64,000 nucleotides of DNA from Paulinella micropora. Lineage: Eukaryota > Cercozoa > Imbricatea > Euglyphida. Positions within the stretch are counted from its first letter, which is position 1; every line of letters starts with the position of its first letter. Below the pieces are notes generated by a model. The model saw nothing but the letters and a program-made list of their open reading frames with translations, was not told the DNA's origin and did not search any database. The stretch is from positions 665,319 through 729,318 of the forward strand of contig BJOX01000096.1 of NCBI GenBank assembly GCA_009731375.1. Direction: 5' to 3'. The translations under genes were made by a program, and so were the position numbers. Positions 1-11,255 of this stretch are shown in pieces.

Positions 1-788
1 CCACTCTCCTTTGTCTATTTTCCTTTGTGTGATGGTAACACATGTTTGTCTCTGCCGACGTTTCTGATGAGGCTGTCGCGATAAAGCTACATACTCTCTG
101 ATATGTGCACAGGAATTGTGCTATATATCTGTGAGGTCGCGCTGTCTCTGAAAACAAGCAGTTGAGCAGGTGGTAAACGAGTGAAAATCACAAAGAAGAT
201 GCAATCTTAGAATGATCCTTCTATTTATCTATTAATATATGTTACTAATTCTCTGAAAACACGTGAGCTGTCTAGCAAGTTGATTCAATGTGTAAATGGT
301 GATGTGTAATAGGAGACTTTGGCGGTGAGACGCCAACTCTAAAAGCCTACTAATATTACAGGCTAAAATTAAACTACGGCTCACATGAAGGGGAAAATAT
401 TAATAATTCAGTTAAAATGCGGTGAAAATCGCAACAACAAAAAAATTTACAGTCAGTTCTGCCCTCCCAAAAGTTCCGGCTTGAAGAAAAGGCAATACAA
501 ACTTGTAGTCGTTATATTTTCAAGTTCAAACTCTTAATTGGGAGACGGTCACTTGAACACTGTTCCATTCTTTAGTCACGATTCATTTATTATTATATTA
601 ATCATAGTAAGTCAAAGGCAGAAGGAGACCAGAAGCATCGTTAAAGAAAGAGTAGGAAAATTTTTTACATATCGATTTACATGTCGAGATCTAAAGTTCC
701 AGATAACTCTGGGAAAGTCTGGTAAACGTGTTGTGAGTCTCCGGCAGCTAGAACAAGAAATAATACAAACATTTTCTGAAACCACAAC

Positions 789-833
<45 letters not shown>

Positions 834-1387
834 AAAATCAAACATATCTAAAACTCACTGTACGCTAGCGACGAGACAGTGGAAAGCCTGAAAAAGAGAT
901 TGCGCTAGTTTTTCTTTTTGGTTTTTTCTTTTTAAGTCAGTTATTAAATATTACGACTGTGCGTGACTAGAAAAAAATTAATATAATAAATTTTATTCTT
1001 TACGATTAAAACATGCTAACAAATCAAGTTTCTTTTCATAATCACAAATATCAACAAGTGATCAGCATATTTTGCAAAAATCATAATATATTTTATTTTT
1101 ATTTATATTTTAAGTAATATATACAACTCAGTCAAAACTTTAATAATAGAAGTACCTTTACAATTTATTAAATTAACTTACTTTACAAGTCAACCGTGTC
1201 AACCTCAACTTGATACTTGAGGAACGGTGAACTGGAATACAAGGCGGACATCATTTTACTTGCTACTTCTGTTGAATACATATTTAGCTTATCATCGAAA
1301 GGAGTCAGTTCAATTACGTATATGCATAATTTCTGAGTTATAATAGTATTATGAGTGTGTGGTAAGATGTTTGTAGTTGTATCCTAT
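1..1387. other. Left flank without recognisable gene
   Basis: AT-rich DNA with many stops in all frames. The only structured piece is an (AAC)n microsatellite at about 784-833, which makes artificial poly-Asn and poly-Leu reading frames on the two strands. I see no gene, RNA or mobile element before the LTR at 1388. Confidence 0.6.
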
Positions 1388-1624
1388 TGTAATGCCCCAA
1401 CGATAGCTCGTAAAAAGTCGGTAATACAACCAAACACAGTCCTCAAAAGATGAGAATGATGTGTCGTTGTATTAGCTCAGTGACGCCAAAAAGGAAAACG
1501 GGAACAGACCAGGAATAAAATGGCATCAGGTCCAATCCGGACAAATAATACTGAAAAACAAGCTGGTGCACCTGTCACCAGGAAAAGGTACTTTTTACCG
1601 GCTATCCGGGGGGTGATGCTTACA
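1388..1624 (-). repeat. 3' LTR of the gypsy element
   Basis: 237-bp terminal repeat. It matches 8776-9013 with about eight differences, starts TGTAATGCC and ends TTACA on the plus strand, so it has TG...CA ends on both strands. In element orientation this is the downstream LTR, because integrase lies next to it. Confidence 0.93.
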
Positions 1625-1627
1625 GTA

Positions 1628-1636
1628 CCCCCTCCC
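1628..1636 (-). promoter_or_regulatory. Polypurine tract of the gypsy element
   Basis: The plus strand reads CCCCCTCCC three bases inside the LTR edge at 1624, giving GGGAGGGGG on the minus strand. A polypurine tract immediately upstream of the 3' LTR primes plus-strand synthesis in LTR elements. Position and orientation agree with a minus-strand element. Confidence 0.75.
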
Positions 1637-1944
1637 GATTTTATGACGGAAATAACATTTTCGTCATACAGCTTCTGATTTCTTTCTGCAAATAGTATGC
1701 GTGGAGTCATGCCACACAGCGCATCGACCCACGGATAGACGCTAAAAGACGATAAATATATCCTCATACGGCACGTCAAAGCGGATTCTCCAGCCATTCT
1801 TGTAGATTTTTGAACTCCTTCCCCTCAATCTCTTTTTTTTTTTTTTTTTTTCGGCAGTATGTCAAGAACAAACGTAATATTAATACAAAAATACAAGCAA
1901 CGTGGTGCTGTAGTACGATTCCCCCTTTGATCTCCTTCTTCTTC

Positions 1945-1954
<10 letters not shown>

Positions 1955-2018
<64 letters not shown>
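1955..2018. repeat. (TTA)n microsatellite
   Basis: About 64 bp of nearly pure TTA repeats inside the 3' untranslated part of the gypsy element, directly upstream of a tRNA-like sequence. It produces meaningless poly-Leu and poly-Asn frames. Confidence 0.9.
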
Positions 2019-2094
2019 GGACACCGTGATAGCCCAGTGGTCAAGTTCTACCATCTGGGCCCTGTCGCCAGTTCGATTCCCGTCGGTGCCACCA
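2019..2094 (+). repeat. tRNA-related sequence (SINE head or tRNA pseudogene)
   Basis: It contains an A-box-like TAGCCCAGTGG and a B-box-like GTTCGATTCC at normal spacing, and ends GGTGCC-A-CCA, matching a tRNA 3' end with encoded CCA. GACACCG at 2020 can pair six of seven positions with CGGTGCC at 2084-2090. The T stem pairs in only three of five positions, and three extra bases separate the acceptor strand from the A box. I therefore read it as tRNA-derived, either a SINE 5' region or a pseudogene, and not a working tRNA. The rest of any SINE body would fall in the N run at 2116-2333. Confidence 0.5.
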
Positions 2095-2709
2095 GTATTT
2101 TCATTGAACATACCGNNNNNNNNNNNNNNNNNNNNNNNNNNNNNNNNNNNNNNNNNNNNNNNNNNNNNNNNNNNNNNNNNNNNNNNNNNNNNNNNNNNNN
2201 NNNNNNNNNNNNNNNNNNNNNNNNNNNNNNNNNNNNNNNNNNNNNNNNNNNNNNNNNNNNNNNNNNNNNNNNNNNNNNNNNNNNNNNNNNNNNNNNNNNN
2301 NNNNNNNNNNNNNNNNNNNNNNNNNNNNNNNNNTGTATGTCACCGACCCTGTGATATACCGACACAAGTAGAGATTGACCGTGCTCAGGTACGACAGTAT
2401 ATAATCTATCGTAAAAAATAATTTAATGAAAGTTTCAGAGAACATTTCATTTTCGAGAACATCATCCCAGGACTTGGAAAGGGTCATACCCGGGAACACC
2501 ATCGCTCAATACACTAGCGATCCCCGTATACGGTGTAGTATCATCGTCGATCGACCTTTCGCACTCGTATGTTGCGATCGAATGCCAAGTTATATCACTG
2601 AGTCTTTTTAATATTCATATTGATAACTGATGATGCATGATCAAATCATGATACGCCGTGGGCAATCAATCAGTTTATTTGAGACGCATAAAGAAAAATA
2701 GTTTCTTTG

Positions 2710-5471
2710 TCACTGCCTTCGTCGTCTGGCGCGGATTTCTTTGCCTGGTGGAGGACCACCAACAAAAGTCAGATCGAACTTTGACTGTTCGAGAATGTCC
2801 CAGATCTTATTAGGGATTCCGCCCAACGATAATTCAAAAGGGACATCAAGCACTCCTCTTGGCAGTGTCTGAATGGTCCACGCAGTGTAATCCTTGTCTC
2901 TGGGAGTAATTGTATCATCCCATGTCTCGAGACTTTTTGCGTCTTTATATACTGGCAGATAATGTCTTGCCTTTGGATCCTCAACCGGGTCCATACTTCT
3001 CCAAAACTGGAGTATCGGTTGTACTATTTTTGCGGCTGATGATATTTTGAGTGTCCGTGTGACACGCATCTGTCGTGGGACCGCCACGACCCGCATCAAG
3101 TATAAGTCTGAGAGAGTGTCATCAGCGACATGTTGTTCCGCTGGTCTCATCGGATAGAAAGCATCTTTCACCCATGCGATGGTTGCTATCGCATCGCCTT
3201 CCTTCCATCGCTCATGGACAATCTCAACGTTGCCCGCGTTTGGGTCAGTGTCCGTCCCCTCCTCCTCCTGGTGGACGTCCTTTGATCCCATCGACCTCAT
3301 CGCCTTCCTCGGTTGGTCGTTGATAAGATCATTCCGCGCTCTCCTTAGCTGCGCCTCTGTGATCTTCTCCTTCTTTCCGCTATGCTCTCGCGGAGACTTA
3401 GACTGAGTCCCCACCGTGCTTATGCGGTCAGTCTTTTCCTTACTGTCCACCTCACTCTCCTCCTTCTCAGCTATCGGTGCCCGATAAGCATCGTCTTGGT
3501 CTATGCGAGCCTCCTTGTGGATGGGCGGCACCTCTTTGAAATCGTCCTTCATCCTTTTTAACGCCTCCTCGACGGATTCATCTTCCAATAAGAAGGGATC
3601 ATACTTAATCAGCCTTCTTACATGCACAATTTGCACCTTCCCTCTACCCCTGATCTTGTAGTTCAGAGGTCCCGTCTGTTCCATAATCTGATAAGGTCCT
3701 TTCCAGTGAGTGAACAGCTTAGAGCTGACTCCTTTCGGGACCTGAGGATGGTACAACAGTACAATATCTCCAACCTGAAACTTGATCTGATCCAAGTGCG
3801 CTTGTCGCACCCCTTCAGCGTCAGTCTTTCGGCGCTCCGCCTCTCTATGCGCCCGGACTATTTGTTCCGCCTCCATCTTCACTCTAAGTCTCATCCCAAA
3901 CAACTCATCCGCATCCGCCCAAGTGTCTTTTGGGTGAAGGAGTGAAGTCGGGATATCAGGCTCACGCCCATATACTAACTGATATGGCGAGATTGAGCTC
4001 TTCGAGCCTCCTAACGCCGTAGAGGGTAGACAGTTCATTGCAAACGCAAATGATGGTGCTGCCTCGACCCATGCTCTTTGATTCTCCTTCTTCGTGCAAT
4101 ACATCTTTAGCGAGGCTTTGAGGGGTCTGTGTACCCGCTCGATTTTCCCATTTGCTCGCGGGTTATAGGCAGTAACATATTGCCATTTCATCCCGTAATA
4201 CTTAGATAGTTTGTCGATGACCTCGTTATTAAAGTCCGAGCCTCGATCAGAACATATTTTTCTTGGTACTCCGATCTGTGAGATGATCCTATCGATCATC
4301 TGTGAGATGATCCTATCGATCAGCGCCTCGGCCGTCGTCTTGCCGGTAACGTCTTTGACAGGGATGATCCACACATAGTTGGTGGCTCTGTCAATAGCCG
4401 TGAGGATGTATTTGTAACCATCCTTCGATTCTGGGAAAGGTCCCACATGATCAATGTGTATAATGTATAAACTCAAACATCCCCGCATGAAGAGGCCAAT
4501 GAGGCCGAAATTTGCCTTCAGTGGTGTTTTGTTTATCTTGCACGGGATGCATGCATCCACCGCCTGATCTATCTCCTCCTTCATCTTCTTCCACCAGAAT
4601 CGCCTCGCTACGAACATATGAGTTCGTTGTCGACCCGGATGCGCCAAAAGTGGGCAATTGTGGGCTGCGACAAATATAAATCGTCTCAGACTCTCCGGTA
4701 CCCAAAGGGTCCATTTGTCCGGCTGTGACGCATAGCGACCGTGAAGGCCCTTGTACCACAGTAGACCATCTCTCCATCCCATCTCCTTCATCTGATCTTT
4801 GATCGCTTTCGTCATCTTCGGCTCATCCGGGTTCTGATATAACTGTATCAGTTCCNNNNNNNNNNTTGATATAACTGTATGAGTTCCTTAAACTCCGGAT
4901 GTTGAGCCTGTTGTTGCCTCCATGCGGTAGGCGAGGCTATATGGATAGTACCATCTTCTAGCCGTATCCCGATTCTTTCCGGGTCATCGTCTAGGTCACT
5001 TCTCCGCTCTTGAGGAGGCTCCGCATAAACTTCCTGCGTCTCCTCTTCCTCTCTTATGTTCGCCTTCGCATTCTCATATACCTCATAGGACCACTCAGCG
5101 TCCTCCTGGGTATGTAGCTCACAACATATCCCGTGATCCGGGCCTTGTGGACTGTACCGTAGACCTGTGCGGTCATATCGGACTCCACTCGCCATCTCCA
5201 TCGCCTCAATGTGGCTGACCTCATACACCTTGTCAGTGGGCAAGTCTTCCATCTCCACAGTGGACACCAACGCCGATACTTCTGAGTTAAACTCTAGCCT
5301 AGAGAGGCTATCAGCGACCACATTTCGCTTTCCCGGTAGATGGACCATTGTAAAATCCAAACAAGACAAAAACGCTTGCCACCGCGCCAGCCGTCCAGTC
5401 TGTTCATGATTCATCAACCATAACAGGTTATGATGATCAGTTCTGACAGTAAATTGAGGTCCTCCCCACAA
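2710..5471 (-). CDS. pol: Gypsy Pol fragment: RNase H and integrase
   Basis: The minus-strand frame starts inside RNase H: a TDHHNL motif is followed by the LPGKRNVVADSLSR signature that ends gypsy RNase H. After a linker comes the integrase zinc finger (HNCPLLAH then CIPC), then the catalytic core: first Asp in HIDHVGPF, second Asp in CSDRGSDF, Glu in NGKIERVH. The tail has a GPY/F module (HWKGPYQI) and about 250 further acidic and basic residues without a recognisable chromodomain. The 10-N gap at 4856-4865 has nearly the same 20 bases on both sides, so the frame is really continuous. Between the first and second catalytic Asp, seven residues (IDRIISQ) are tandemly duplicated by a 21-bp repeat near 4270-4320, which may damage the core. 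N-terminal protease and RT are absent because of the gap at 5487-5496. The stop is TGA. Confidence 0.9.
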
Positions 5472-5520
5472 ATACTCTCTGAGCCTNNNNNNNNNNCTCG
5501 TACTCGGTTATGTATATAAT

Positions 5521-5660
5521 ATTACATACATTGATGCATACACATACATAGATCATACATACGACGCTGTACATACATACATACACACATACATACATAC
5601 ATACATACATACATACGTATACATACATACATACGTATACATACATACATGTATGTATAT
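5521..5660. repeat. (CATA)n microsatellite at the Gag/Pol gap
   Basis: Imperfect CATA/CGTA tetranucleotide repeats replace the protease-RT part of the gypsy element and abut the 10-N gap at 5487-5496. This is probably where a repeat-rich stretch was collapsed or where contigs were wrongly joined. Confidence 0.85.
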
Positions 5661-7993
5661 GTACATTCCTTCTTCTCTTTCATCCTCTTCATGTAGGTAA
5701 TGATTGCCTCTCGTAACTCCTCATCATCACACATATTGGCATACCAACCTTCGTTCGCAGCGGCAATCTGAAGCATGTTGAAAAGGCCCGGTTCCTTGCC
5801 TTCCGTCCTGCTCAGAAAATTTGCCCTTGCTGTTGGGTTCTGCCTAACATGATTGAGAGAGCAATCTCTGTTCTCCATCTGTGCCTTACACTGCAAGCCC
5901 GTGAACCACCTCCAACATGCGGTCTTCAGGTCTGGCTCTCTCTGTCTCTTCCAACCGGCAACTCTGTTTGTGTACGTGGCTTGTGCGCCAACAGGTACAC
6001 CGCCTGCCTGTGCCGTATGTGCCTCCGTGAGCGAGTCCATGTTTGAGCATGCACTCATCACTTCTTGAAACAGTGCTGACGGAGCAACGCTTTGAACCGT
6101 ATTTTCGAACACGTGTGTCTCGAGGAAGTTCTTGGACTTCACTGAGCTAAACGTCGAGCATTGTTGTATGAGCTGAGTAAGCTTACTCGGGTTAACTGTG
6201 TGTAACGCCGAAAAGAAATAGAGGATGATCGACTTGCGGCCATAGAATAGCCCATAGGAGGAAATTACCTCCGTAAGGGTTGCCGCCAAGCCAACAGCAC
6301 TCCTCAAACTCATCGCCACTGTCTCAAAGATTTCAAATCCTATGAGAGTACCAGTGCAGAGATGCTGGTATCCATGAGATTGAAAATATGAAATGAGTGT
6401 GGCCACCGCCAGTTCACACTGAGCGTCTAGGCCTGTTGCATTGTTTCTCTTAATCTCCTCCTTCTTTCTCAAAAACTTGTACTGTGTCAGATCAAATCCC
6501 TCCGAGACTAGAGATTGGTCAAAAACAGTAACAAGGGCCTCGTATTCCTGCGTTTCGTCGCAAGGAAAAGCCTTCATGCAGGCATTGATCTCTTTGAGCT
6601 TGCTCAAAAGCGAAGCATCAGAGTCTTTGTCTGAGCTCGTCTTGGCATATAGCATGAGACTTGCCACTCCTCCTTTCTTCCCCTTGAAGGCATTTATGAT
6701 GTTTTGTCTGTCCTTCTTCTCCGTGTTTGTGACCACCACCGTAGTTGAGCCCGGGGTTGTAGGGGCTGGTGGGGCAGGAGCTGGTGGGGGAAAATATGTC
6801 GAAGGGTGTGTCTTTGCACCACTCACTTTTGCTTTCATTCTTTCCAGTCTCATCGTCTTCTCGAACTCCGCCTTCTCTTTCGCCTTCTTCTTCTCAGATA
6901 TCACCAGCTTTTGAGCATGAGTGATAAAGGCCACCAATTCAGAAGCAGATCTGAGAAAATTATATTTCTCCACATATTGGTCAACACCTGCTTTGTTGGC
7001 GACCGGTGGTGCGTTACTAAGTGATTTAAGGACAGAGTGATCCTTGGTAGGAATCCATCTCTTCCATGCCTCCTTGTGCAGTAACGCACCCATCAACAGT
7101 CTGATCTTGGTCAGAACTCTGTCGGTCTTCTCTAACTCATCAATCACAGGATGAGTTTCTCCTGCTGCCTTAATGCTTTTTTCCATCTCTGCCTTCCCCT
7201 CCTCCAAGGCCTTTATTTCCATTGTAAAAAAATGAAATATGCCACTCGAGTTTTTCGAACCCAGATTGGTCTTCATTTTTGTTACATCGACTGCCTCCTG
7301 ACCAGTCGCGAGGAATCTGGCCGTTGCTCTTGGGTTTGTGTACTGGAGGTAACCCTCACATCGTGGGCCGTATGAACGTTCCCAAATCAGGGTTTGAGTG
7401 TACACCCCAAAGATAGCATCGAGTAATTCAAGGTGGGTGTGTGTGTCCCCAAACTTGATATACTGTATCTTCTTTCTATTTTCTGGATCAGAGACCAGTT
7501 TGCCGAGGAGCTGTGCTGTGTTTGATAATAGGATATAGACATCCTTTTTAGCACGACTTTTCTTCTTTGATCCTGAGGGATCCACACATAGGTATCCTTC
7601 TCTCCCCCCCATCTTGTTATCAAACTCTTCTTTAGTGAGGTCATAGTGGTCTTGCACCCACTGTTGTTCCTCCACTGCGATCTCCTCTCCATCACTATGA
7701 ATCAAGTCGATCATTTTTCGTCCTCCTCCTCCCGTGTAGGCAGGTGGTAAGGGATTACCATATGCTCCTCCTCCTCCCGTCTCTTCTTGTTCAAATCCTC
7801 CTTCATCTTCGTCTCCTCCATAAATTTCTCCATCATCCCAGCCCTCTTCTACTCCTCCTCCTACTCCTTCATCTCCTCCTCCTCCTCCTCCTCCTTCATT
7901 CAGTCCTCTTCCTCCTCCTCCTCCTACTTCTTCTTCTTCTCTTCTTTGTTCTGCCTCCGAGAATTCACTCACTTCGGCGGTCTCTGTCGACAT
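5522..7993 (-). CDS. gag: Gag-like polyprotein of the gypsy element
   Basis: This is the first long ORF downstream of the leader, starting at the ATG at 7991-7993. The N-terminal 100 residues are Gly- and Glu-rich low complexity, followed by a mostly helical region of about 550 residues with a Lys/Glu-rich coiled-coil stretch near residue 370 and a Pro-rich linker near 400. Near the C terminus is a Cys/His cluster (C-x8-C, C-x8-C-x3-H, starting CWRWFTGLQC), a plausible CCCH-type nucleic-acid-binding finger instead of a classical CCHC knuckle. Gag function is inferred from position and architecture; I do not recognise the capsid domain by sequence. The 3' end runs into a (CATA)n microsatellite (about 5521-5660) and then a gap, so the last about 45 residues of the ORF are repeat-encoded and not genuine. 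Confidence 0.7.
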   Translation of the reverse strand: MSTETAEVSEFSEAEQRREEEEVGGGGGRGLNEGGGGGGGDEGVGGGVEEGWDDGEIYGGDEDEGGFEQEETGGGGAYGNPLPPAYTGGGGRKMIDLIHSDGEEIAVEEQQWVQDHYDLTKEEFDNKMGGREGYLCVDPSGSKKKSRAKKDVYILLSNTAQLLGKLVSDPENRKKIQYIKFGDTHTHLELLDAIFGVYTQTLIWERSYGPRCEGYLQYTNPRATARFLATGQEAVDVTKMKTNLGSKNSSGIFHFFTMEIKALEEGKAEMEKSIKAAGETHPVIDELEKTDRVLTKIRLLMGALLHKEAWKRWIPTKDHSVLKSLSNAPPVANKAGVDQYVEKYNFLRSASELVAFITHAQKLVISEKKKAKEKAEFEKTMRLERMKAKVSGAKTHPSTYFPPPAPAPPAPTTPGSTTVVVTNTEKKDRQNIINAFKGKKGGVASLMLYAKTSSDKDSDASLLSKLKEINACMKAFPCDETQEYEALVTVFDQSLVSEGFDLTQYKFLRKKEEIKRNNATGLDAQCELAVATLISYFQSHGYQHLCTGTLIGFEIFETVAMSLRSAVGLAATLTEVISSYGLFYGRKSIILYFFSALHTVNPSKLTQLIQQCSTFSSVKSKNFLETHVFENTVQSVAPSALFQEVMSACSNMDSLTEAHTAQAGGVPVGAQATYTNRVAGWKRQREPDLKTACWRWFTGLQCKAQMENRDCSLNHVRQNPTARANFLSRTEGKEPGLFNMLQIAAANEGWYANMCDDEELREAIITYMKRMKEKKECTYTYMYVCIRMYVCIRMYVCMYVCMCVCMYVQRRMYDLCMCMHQCM

Positions 7994-8775
7994 GATGTCG
8001 TAGTAGTAATTAACAGGACAGTGTCAGCTCCTATGTTTGGTTTTTGTTCGTTTGTGTTCTGTTCCTCCTTCAGTCGATTGACTAGTGAAGAGAGAAACTA
8101 ATAGAGAGGGTAGAGTGAGATTCCCTGTACTCTATGAAACACTGTTTGTATGTTTGTTTTTGTTTGAGAAAAATAGTCTTTGAGACTTTCTCCGATTTCT
8201 TGTTCTCCTTACTCAGATTACTTTCTCCTCCTTCTTTTCTATATTGTATCTAGTATGAGGCACTTGGACCTACACACAGATAGTAATAGAGAAGCTAGAA
8301 AAGCTCTCCTTGAGAAGTCGACAGTCGGTCGGATAGGTTCTCAGACCTACCTTTAGAAAACGATCAGAGATTTGCAAAAATACTCTGACGTATGTGTGAG
8401 ATAATGCAGATAAATGCACAAACTAGAAGGGTAGAGTGTTGTGCTCCTGTCCCTATGCTTGTTTGTGTTTTGTGTGTGTTCCTTCACTCTTCTGTCCACC
8501 TCCTTCTTCTTGGTCTCTGTGTGAGAACAGCAAGAACGACAGAGAGTTTGTATCTGATGTCTCCTTGTGAGCACACAGATACTGATTGGGCTAGAGGGTA
8601 CGAGACACCTGCTTGAGACCAATCAAATTATTTGTTTTGTGAAAGAGTTATGAGGGAGCTGTGTTGGAGTATTTGTTTTCGTCTGACGTCCCCGTGTGAG
8701 ACAGGTCAGTGAAAATTACTCTGTTGCCTGTGTGGCAAAGCAGAAAGAAATCACCCTAGTGATGTGGACTCCAAA
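7994..8775 (-). other. Gypsy 5' leader and primer-binding region
   Basis: No convincing coding frame between the Gag start and the 5' LTR. The minus strand next to the LTR reads TTTGGAGTCCACATCAC; TGG two bases inside the LTR is the usual start of a tRNA primer-binding site, so 8756-8773 is the likely PBS. The matching tRNA cannot be identified by eye. Confidence 0.6.
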
Positions 8776-9013
8776 TGTAATGCCCGCAACGATAGCTCGT
8801 AAAAAGTCGGTAATACAACCAAACACAGTCCTCAAAAGATGAGAATGATGTCTCGTTATATTAGCTCAGTGAAGCCAAAAAGGAAAACGGCAACAAACCA
8901 GGAATAAAATGGCATCAGGTCCAATCCGGACAAATAATACTGAAAAACAAGCTGGTGCACCTGTCACCAGGAAAAGGTACTTTTTACCGGCTATCCGGGG
9001 GGTGATGCCTACA
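8776..9013 (-). repeat. 5' LTR of the gypsy element
   Basis: 238-bp copy of the LTR at 1388-1624, followed by CTAT, which matches the four bases before the other LTR. In element orientation it is the promoter-bearing LTR. Confidence 0.93.
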
Positions 9014-9825
9014 CTATTTATTTGCCAACTTTACTGCTTGTTTTTTTCACATTATATTTATTTTTGTTAGAAACCACCCAGGACCAACCCTGAAGTTGGA
9101 CAAGCAAATAGAAATAACTGCAAAATCTTGAACCTGACTAGTGATGGAATTACATCTAAATTTAGATTGTTTTTTCAACTACGTCCCCCCCCCCCCCTCT
9201 TCATTCAGCGCAGAGCTCACTAAACCTAACGATGGCGGTCAGGCTGATGATCAGCGATGATGGCGGTGGTGCTCACGGTAATCAGCGCCAGCTGTAGGAC
9301 TTGACGAGCGGGAACGCGAACGCGAGCGCGAGCGCGAGCGTACGCGTGCGGGCCATTGCGGCGATCATAATGAGGTGCACTGACGTGGCGATCATGATGA
9401 GTAGTGGCGTGGCGATCAGGATGATCTGCAGGCGCTGATGATGGTGGTGGTGATCGCGGTGGCGATCGAGATCGCGATCTTCCGTGGCTTTGCAGCGACA
9501 TAACCTTGAGAGCGACTTGATCAGGGTTATGACATTTGGGTGACCTTGCACATGTAGGCTGGATAGACGGTCGACGCGCTCAGTTAAAGTCTTGAGACCC
9601 ACACTTACAGTATGGCCTTGTTGCCCTGAAAGAATTTTCGATGGATGAAGCTGAGCTGCATGCGTGCCTACTTTTGTTTGAAGCGCTAGAAATGCAGTCT
9701 TGCTGGCGTGTTCCTTGCCATCGTCTCGATATTTCTGTAACAGTGCTATTTTCTTCTTTTCTGATCCGAGCTGACTCTATTTTCTTCTTTTCTGATCCTA
9801 GCTGACTCTCTATCGAAGCCATAAT
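9014..9825. other. Intergenic region, no supported gene
   Basis: Contains a poly-C run near 9185-9197 and an Arg/Ser- and His/Asp-coding low-complexity stretch on the minus strand (9226-9600) caused by CG- and GATC-rich short repeats. No domain is recognisable. It may be the 5' remains of the LINE copy that follows. Confidence 0.4.
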
Positions 9826-10142
9826 CAATCACATCCGAAAGCACAAGGATGACGGTAAACTAGTGATGGCACTGTACATAGACCCGTCAAAGGCCTATGA
9901 TACAGTGATACACTCCAAACTCATCCAGAAACTTAAAGATGAATTCCTATTTACGGACCATGCGGTTATATACATGCAATCCTACCCTCATAACCGCACC
10001 CAGGAAACACATACTAACTATGCAATCTCATCCGGCGTACTATCACGCACGGAATCCCACAAGGTAGTAACCTGTCCCCAACCCTTCTTCTCCTGTACAT
10101 AAATAATCTCATACACAGTACACAACATGGCACAGTATATAC
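9826..10142 (+). pseudogene. LINE (non-LTR) reverse transcriptase fragment
   Basis: The frame encodes ALYIDPSKAYDTVIHSKLI, matching the palm motif of Jockey/RTE-type reverse transcriptases in which the first catalytic Asp sits in a xDxxKAYD block. About 60 codons later a different frame encodes GIPQGSNLSP followed by LLLLYINNL, the next conserved RT block. A frameshift near 10040 separates them. Fingers, YxDD box, endonuclease and 3' end are all missing, so this is a dead 5'- and 3'-truncated scrap. Confidence 0.8.
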
Positions 10143-10690
10143 CTATGCTTCAAGCTGGGCTTCAATCGTAGACAATTTGGCAGATAGCTTCTGCACGTCA
10201 GCTTGGTCGGGCGTGTTGGGTTGCGAAGGTCCGGATCCTGACGTCGACGCTACATTGGCAAACTGACTGTTGTGATCGTGTCTGGCCATCTCATGTTTGT
10301 ATTTCCTCATGGACGCGTCCACGTGTGACGAAACGTTGACATCGTTGACGTCGACAGTTTGATCTGATATCTCACTTGAAAGATGCGATCCCGATACCAA
10401 ATAACAGTTTCCAGGTGCCTTGTTGAGATCGGTCATGATCAGCTTGCACGTGGTTGTCCCCTCGCGCTCGTACCCATCGAAGCCAAGAGAAACTGGATCC
10501 TTTCCTTGAGCCGATCGCTTCTTCGTACCAGTGCTTGTAAGATGAATACTGCCGCCGAAGGCGCATTCTAGCTTGTTGCCGTCTGATAGCATCATAACTC
10601 CCGACCTGGCATACCAGTGCTTTCCCGAGATACGAGTTCGTGGTCCGGTTGCGTACTTAGCGGATTTGTAGCCGGGAAGCGCTAGCATGC
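10143..10690 (-). CDS. Hypothetical C-terminal fragment upstream of a Thr-repeat
   Basis: Minus-strand open frame of about 180 residues downstream of a (TAG)n repeat that would encode poly-Thr. The non-repeat part (SGMLALPGYKSAKYATGPRT onward) has normal amino-acid composition, a central region ending GNCYLVSGSHL, and a helical C terminus (DVQKLSAKLSTIEAQLE). I recognise no family. It could be the C terminus of a transposon structural protein, since it abuts the left end of the large inverted-repeat element. Confidence 0.35.
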
Positions 10691-10724
10691 CAGAAACAGC
10701 AGCGGTTGTACATGTAATAGTAGT

Positions 10725-10788
10725 GGTATTAGTAGTAGTAGTAGTAGTACTAGTAGTAGTAGTAGAAGTAGTAGTAGTAGTAGTATAC

Positions 10789-10836
<48 letters not shown>

Positions 10837-10876
10837 TATAATATGTAGCTAGTTACTGTAGTAGTAGTAGTACTAG
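10725..10876. repeat. (TAG)n microsatellite at left edge of the inverted-repeat element
   Basis: Imperfect GTA/TAG trinucleotide repeats run up to the outer edge of the left inverted repeat. The right inverted repeat also ends in (GTA)n (from 23535), suggesting insertion into, or capture of, a TAG microsatellite. Confidence 0.85.
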
Positions 10877-11255
10877 AACAAACCATTCGGCCAACTAGGG
10901 GGGGTTGCTTTTTCCAAAAATTTTCAATGACAAATATTGTATTTTTCTAAACACTTCAGAAATGATGGGAAAACGTTTCCTCGCTTGTAAAACATATTAT
11001 TAATAAAGTGATATTAAAACATATTTTTATTAATGGGAAAGCATTCAAACTTCACCTTCAGAGATTGGCAGGAGCCGGCCTGACAGTATGTAGTAGCTGA
11101 ATTTTCCAACTGTTTACTAGAGAAATAAGCGGGCAACATGCTCAGCTTGTCAGGAAAGTTAGTTTTGATTATTCTTTAATGTTTTGCGTTATTACAATAT
11201 GTTTTGACTTGAAAAATTTGACTTGGGCGTGGCAGCAGTGAGGGGACAGCGTTCG

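Larger units (their letters stand above)
1388..9013 (-). mobile_element. Ty3/gypsy LTR retrotransposon, complete ends, interior damaged
   Basis: Two direct repeats of 237 and 238 bp (1388-1624 and 8776-9013), roughly 97 percent identical by eye, begin TG and end CA. They are flanked by the same 4 bp, CTAT (1384-1387 and 9014-9017), which I read as the target-site duplication. Between them on the minus strand come a leader, a Gag-like ORF (7993 down to about 5660), then RNase H and integrase (5471-2710). A purine-rich tract abuts the left LTR and a TGG-starting primer-binding-like site abuts the right LTR, both as expected for minus orientation. Protease and reverse transcriptase should lie between Gag and RNase H; instead there is a (CATA)n microsatellite and a 10-N gap. 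The gag-RT-RH-IN order with a GPY/F-type integrase tail is known for the Ty3/gypsy superfamily. The small LTR divergence suggests a fairly recent insertion. Confidence 0.93.

Noticed and set aside
2019-2094. A functional tRNA gene.
   Set aside because: The T stem pairs only three of five and the A box is displaced, so I kept it only as tRNA-derived.
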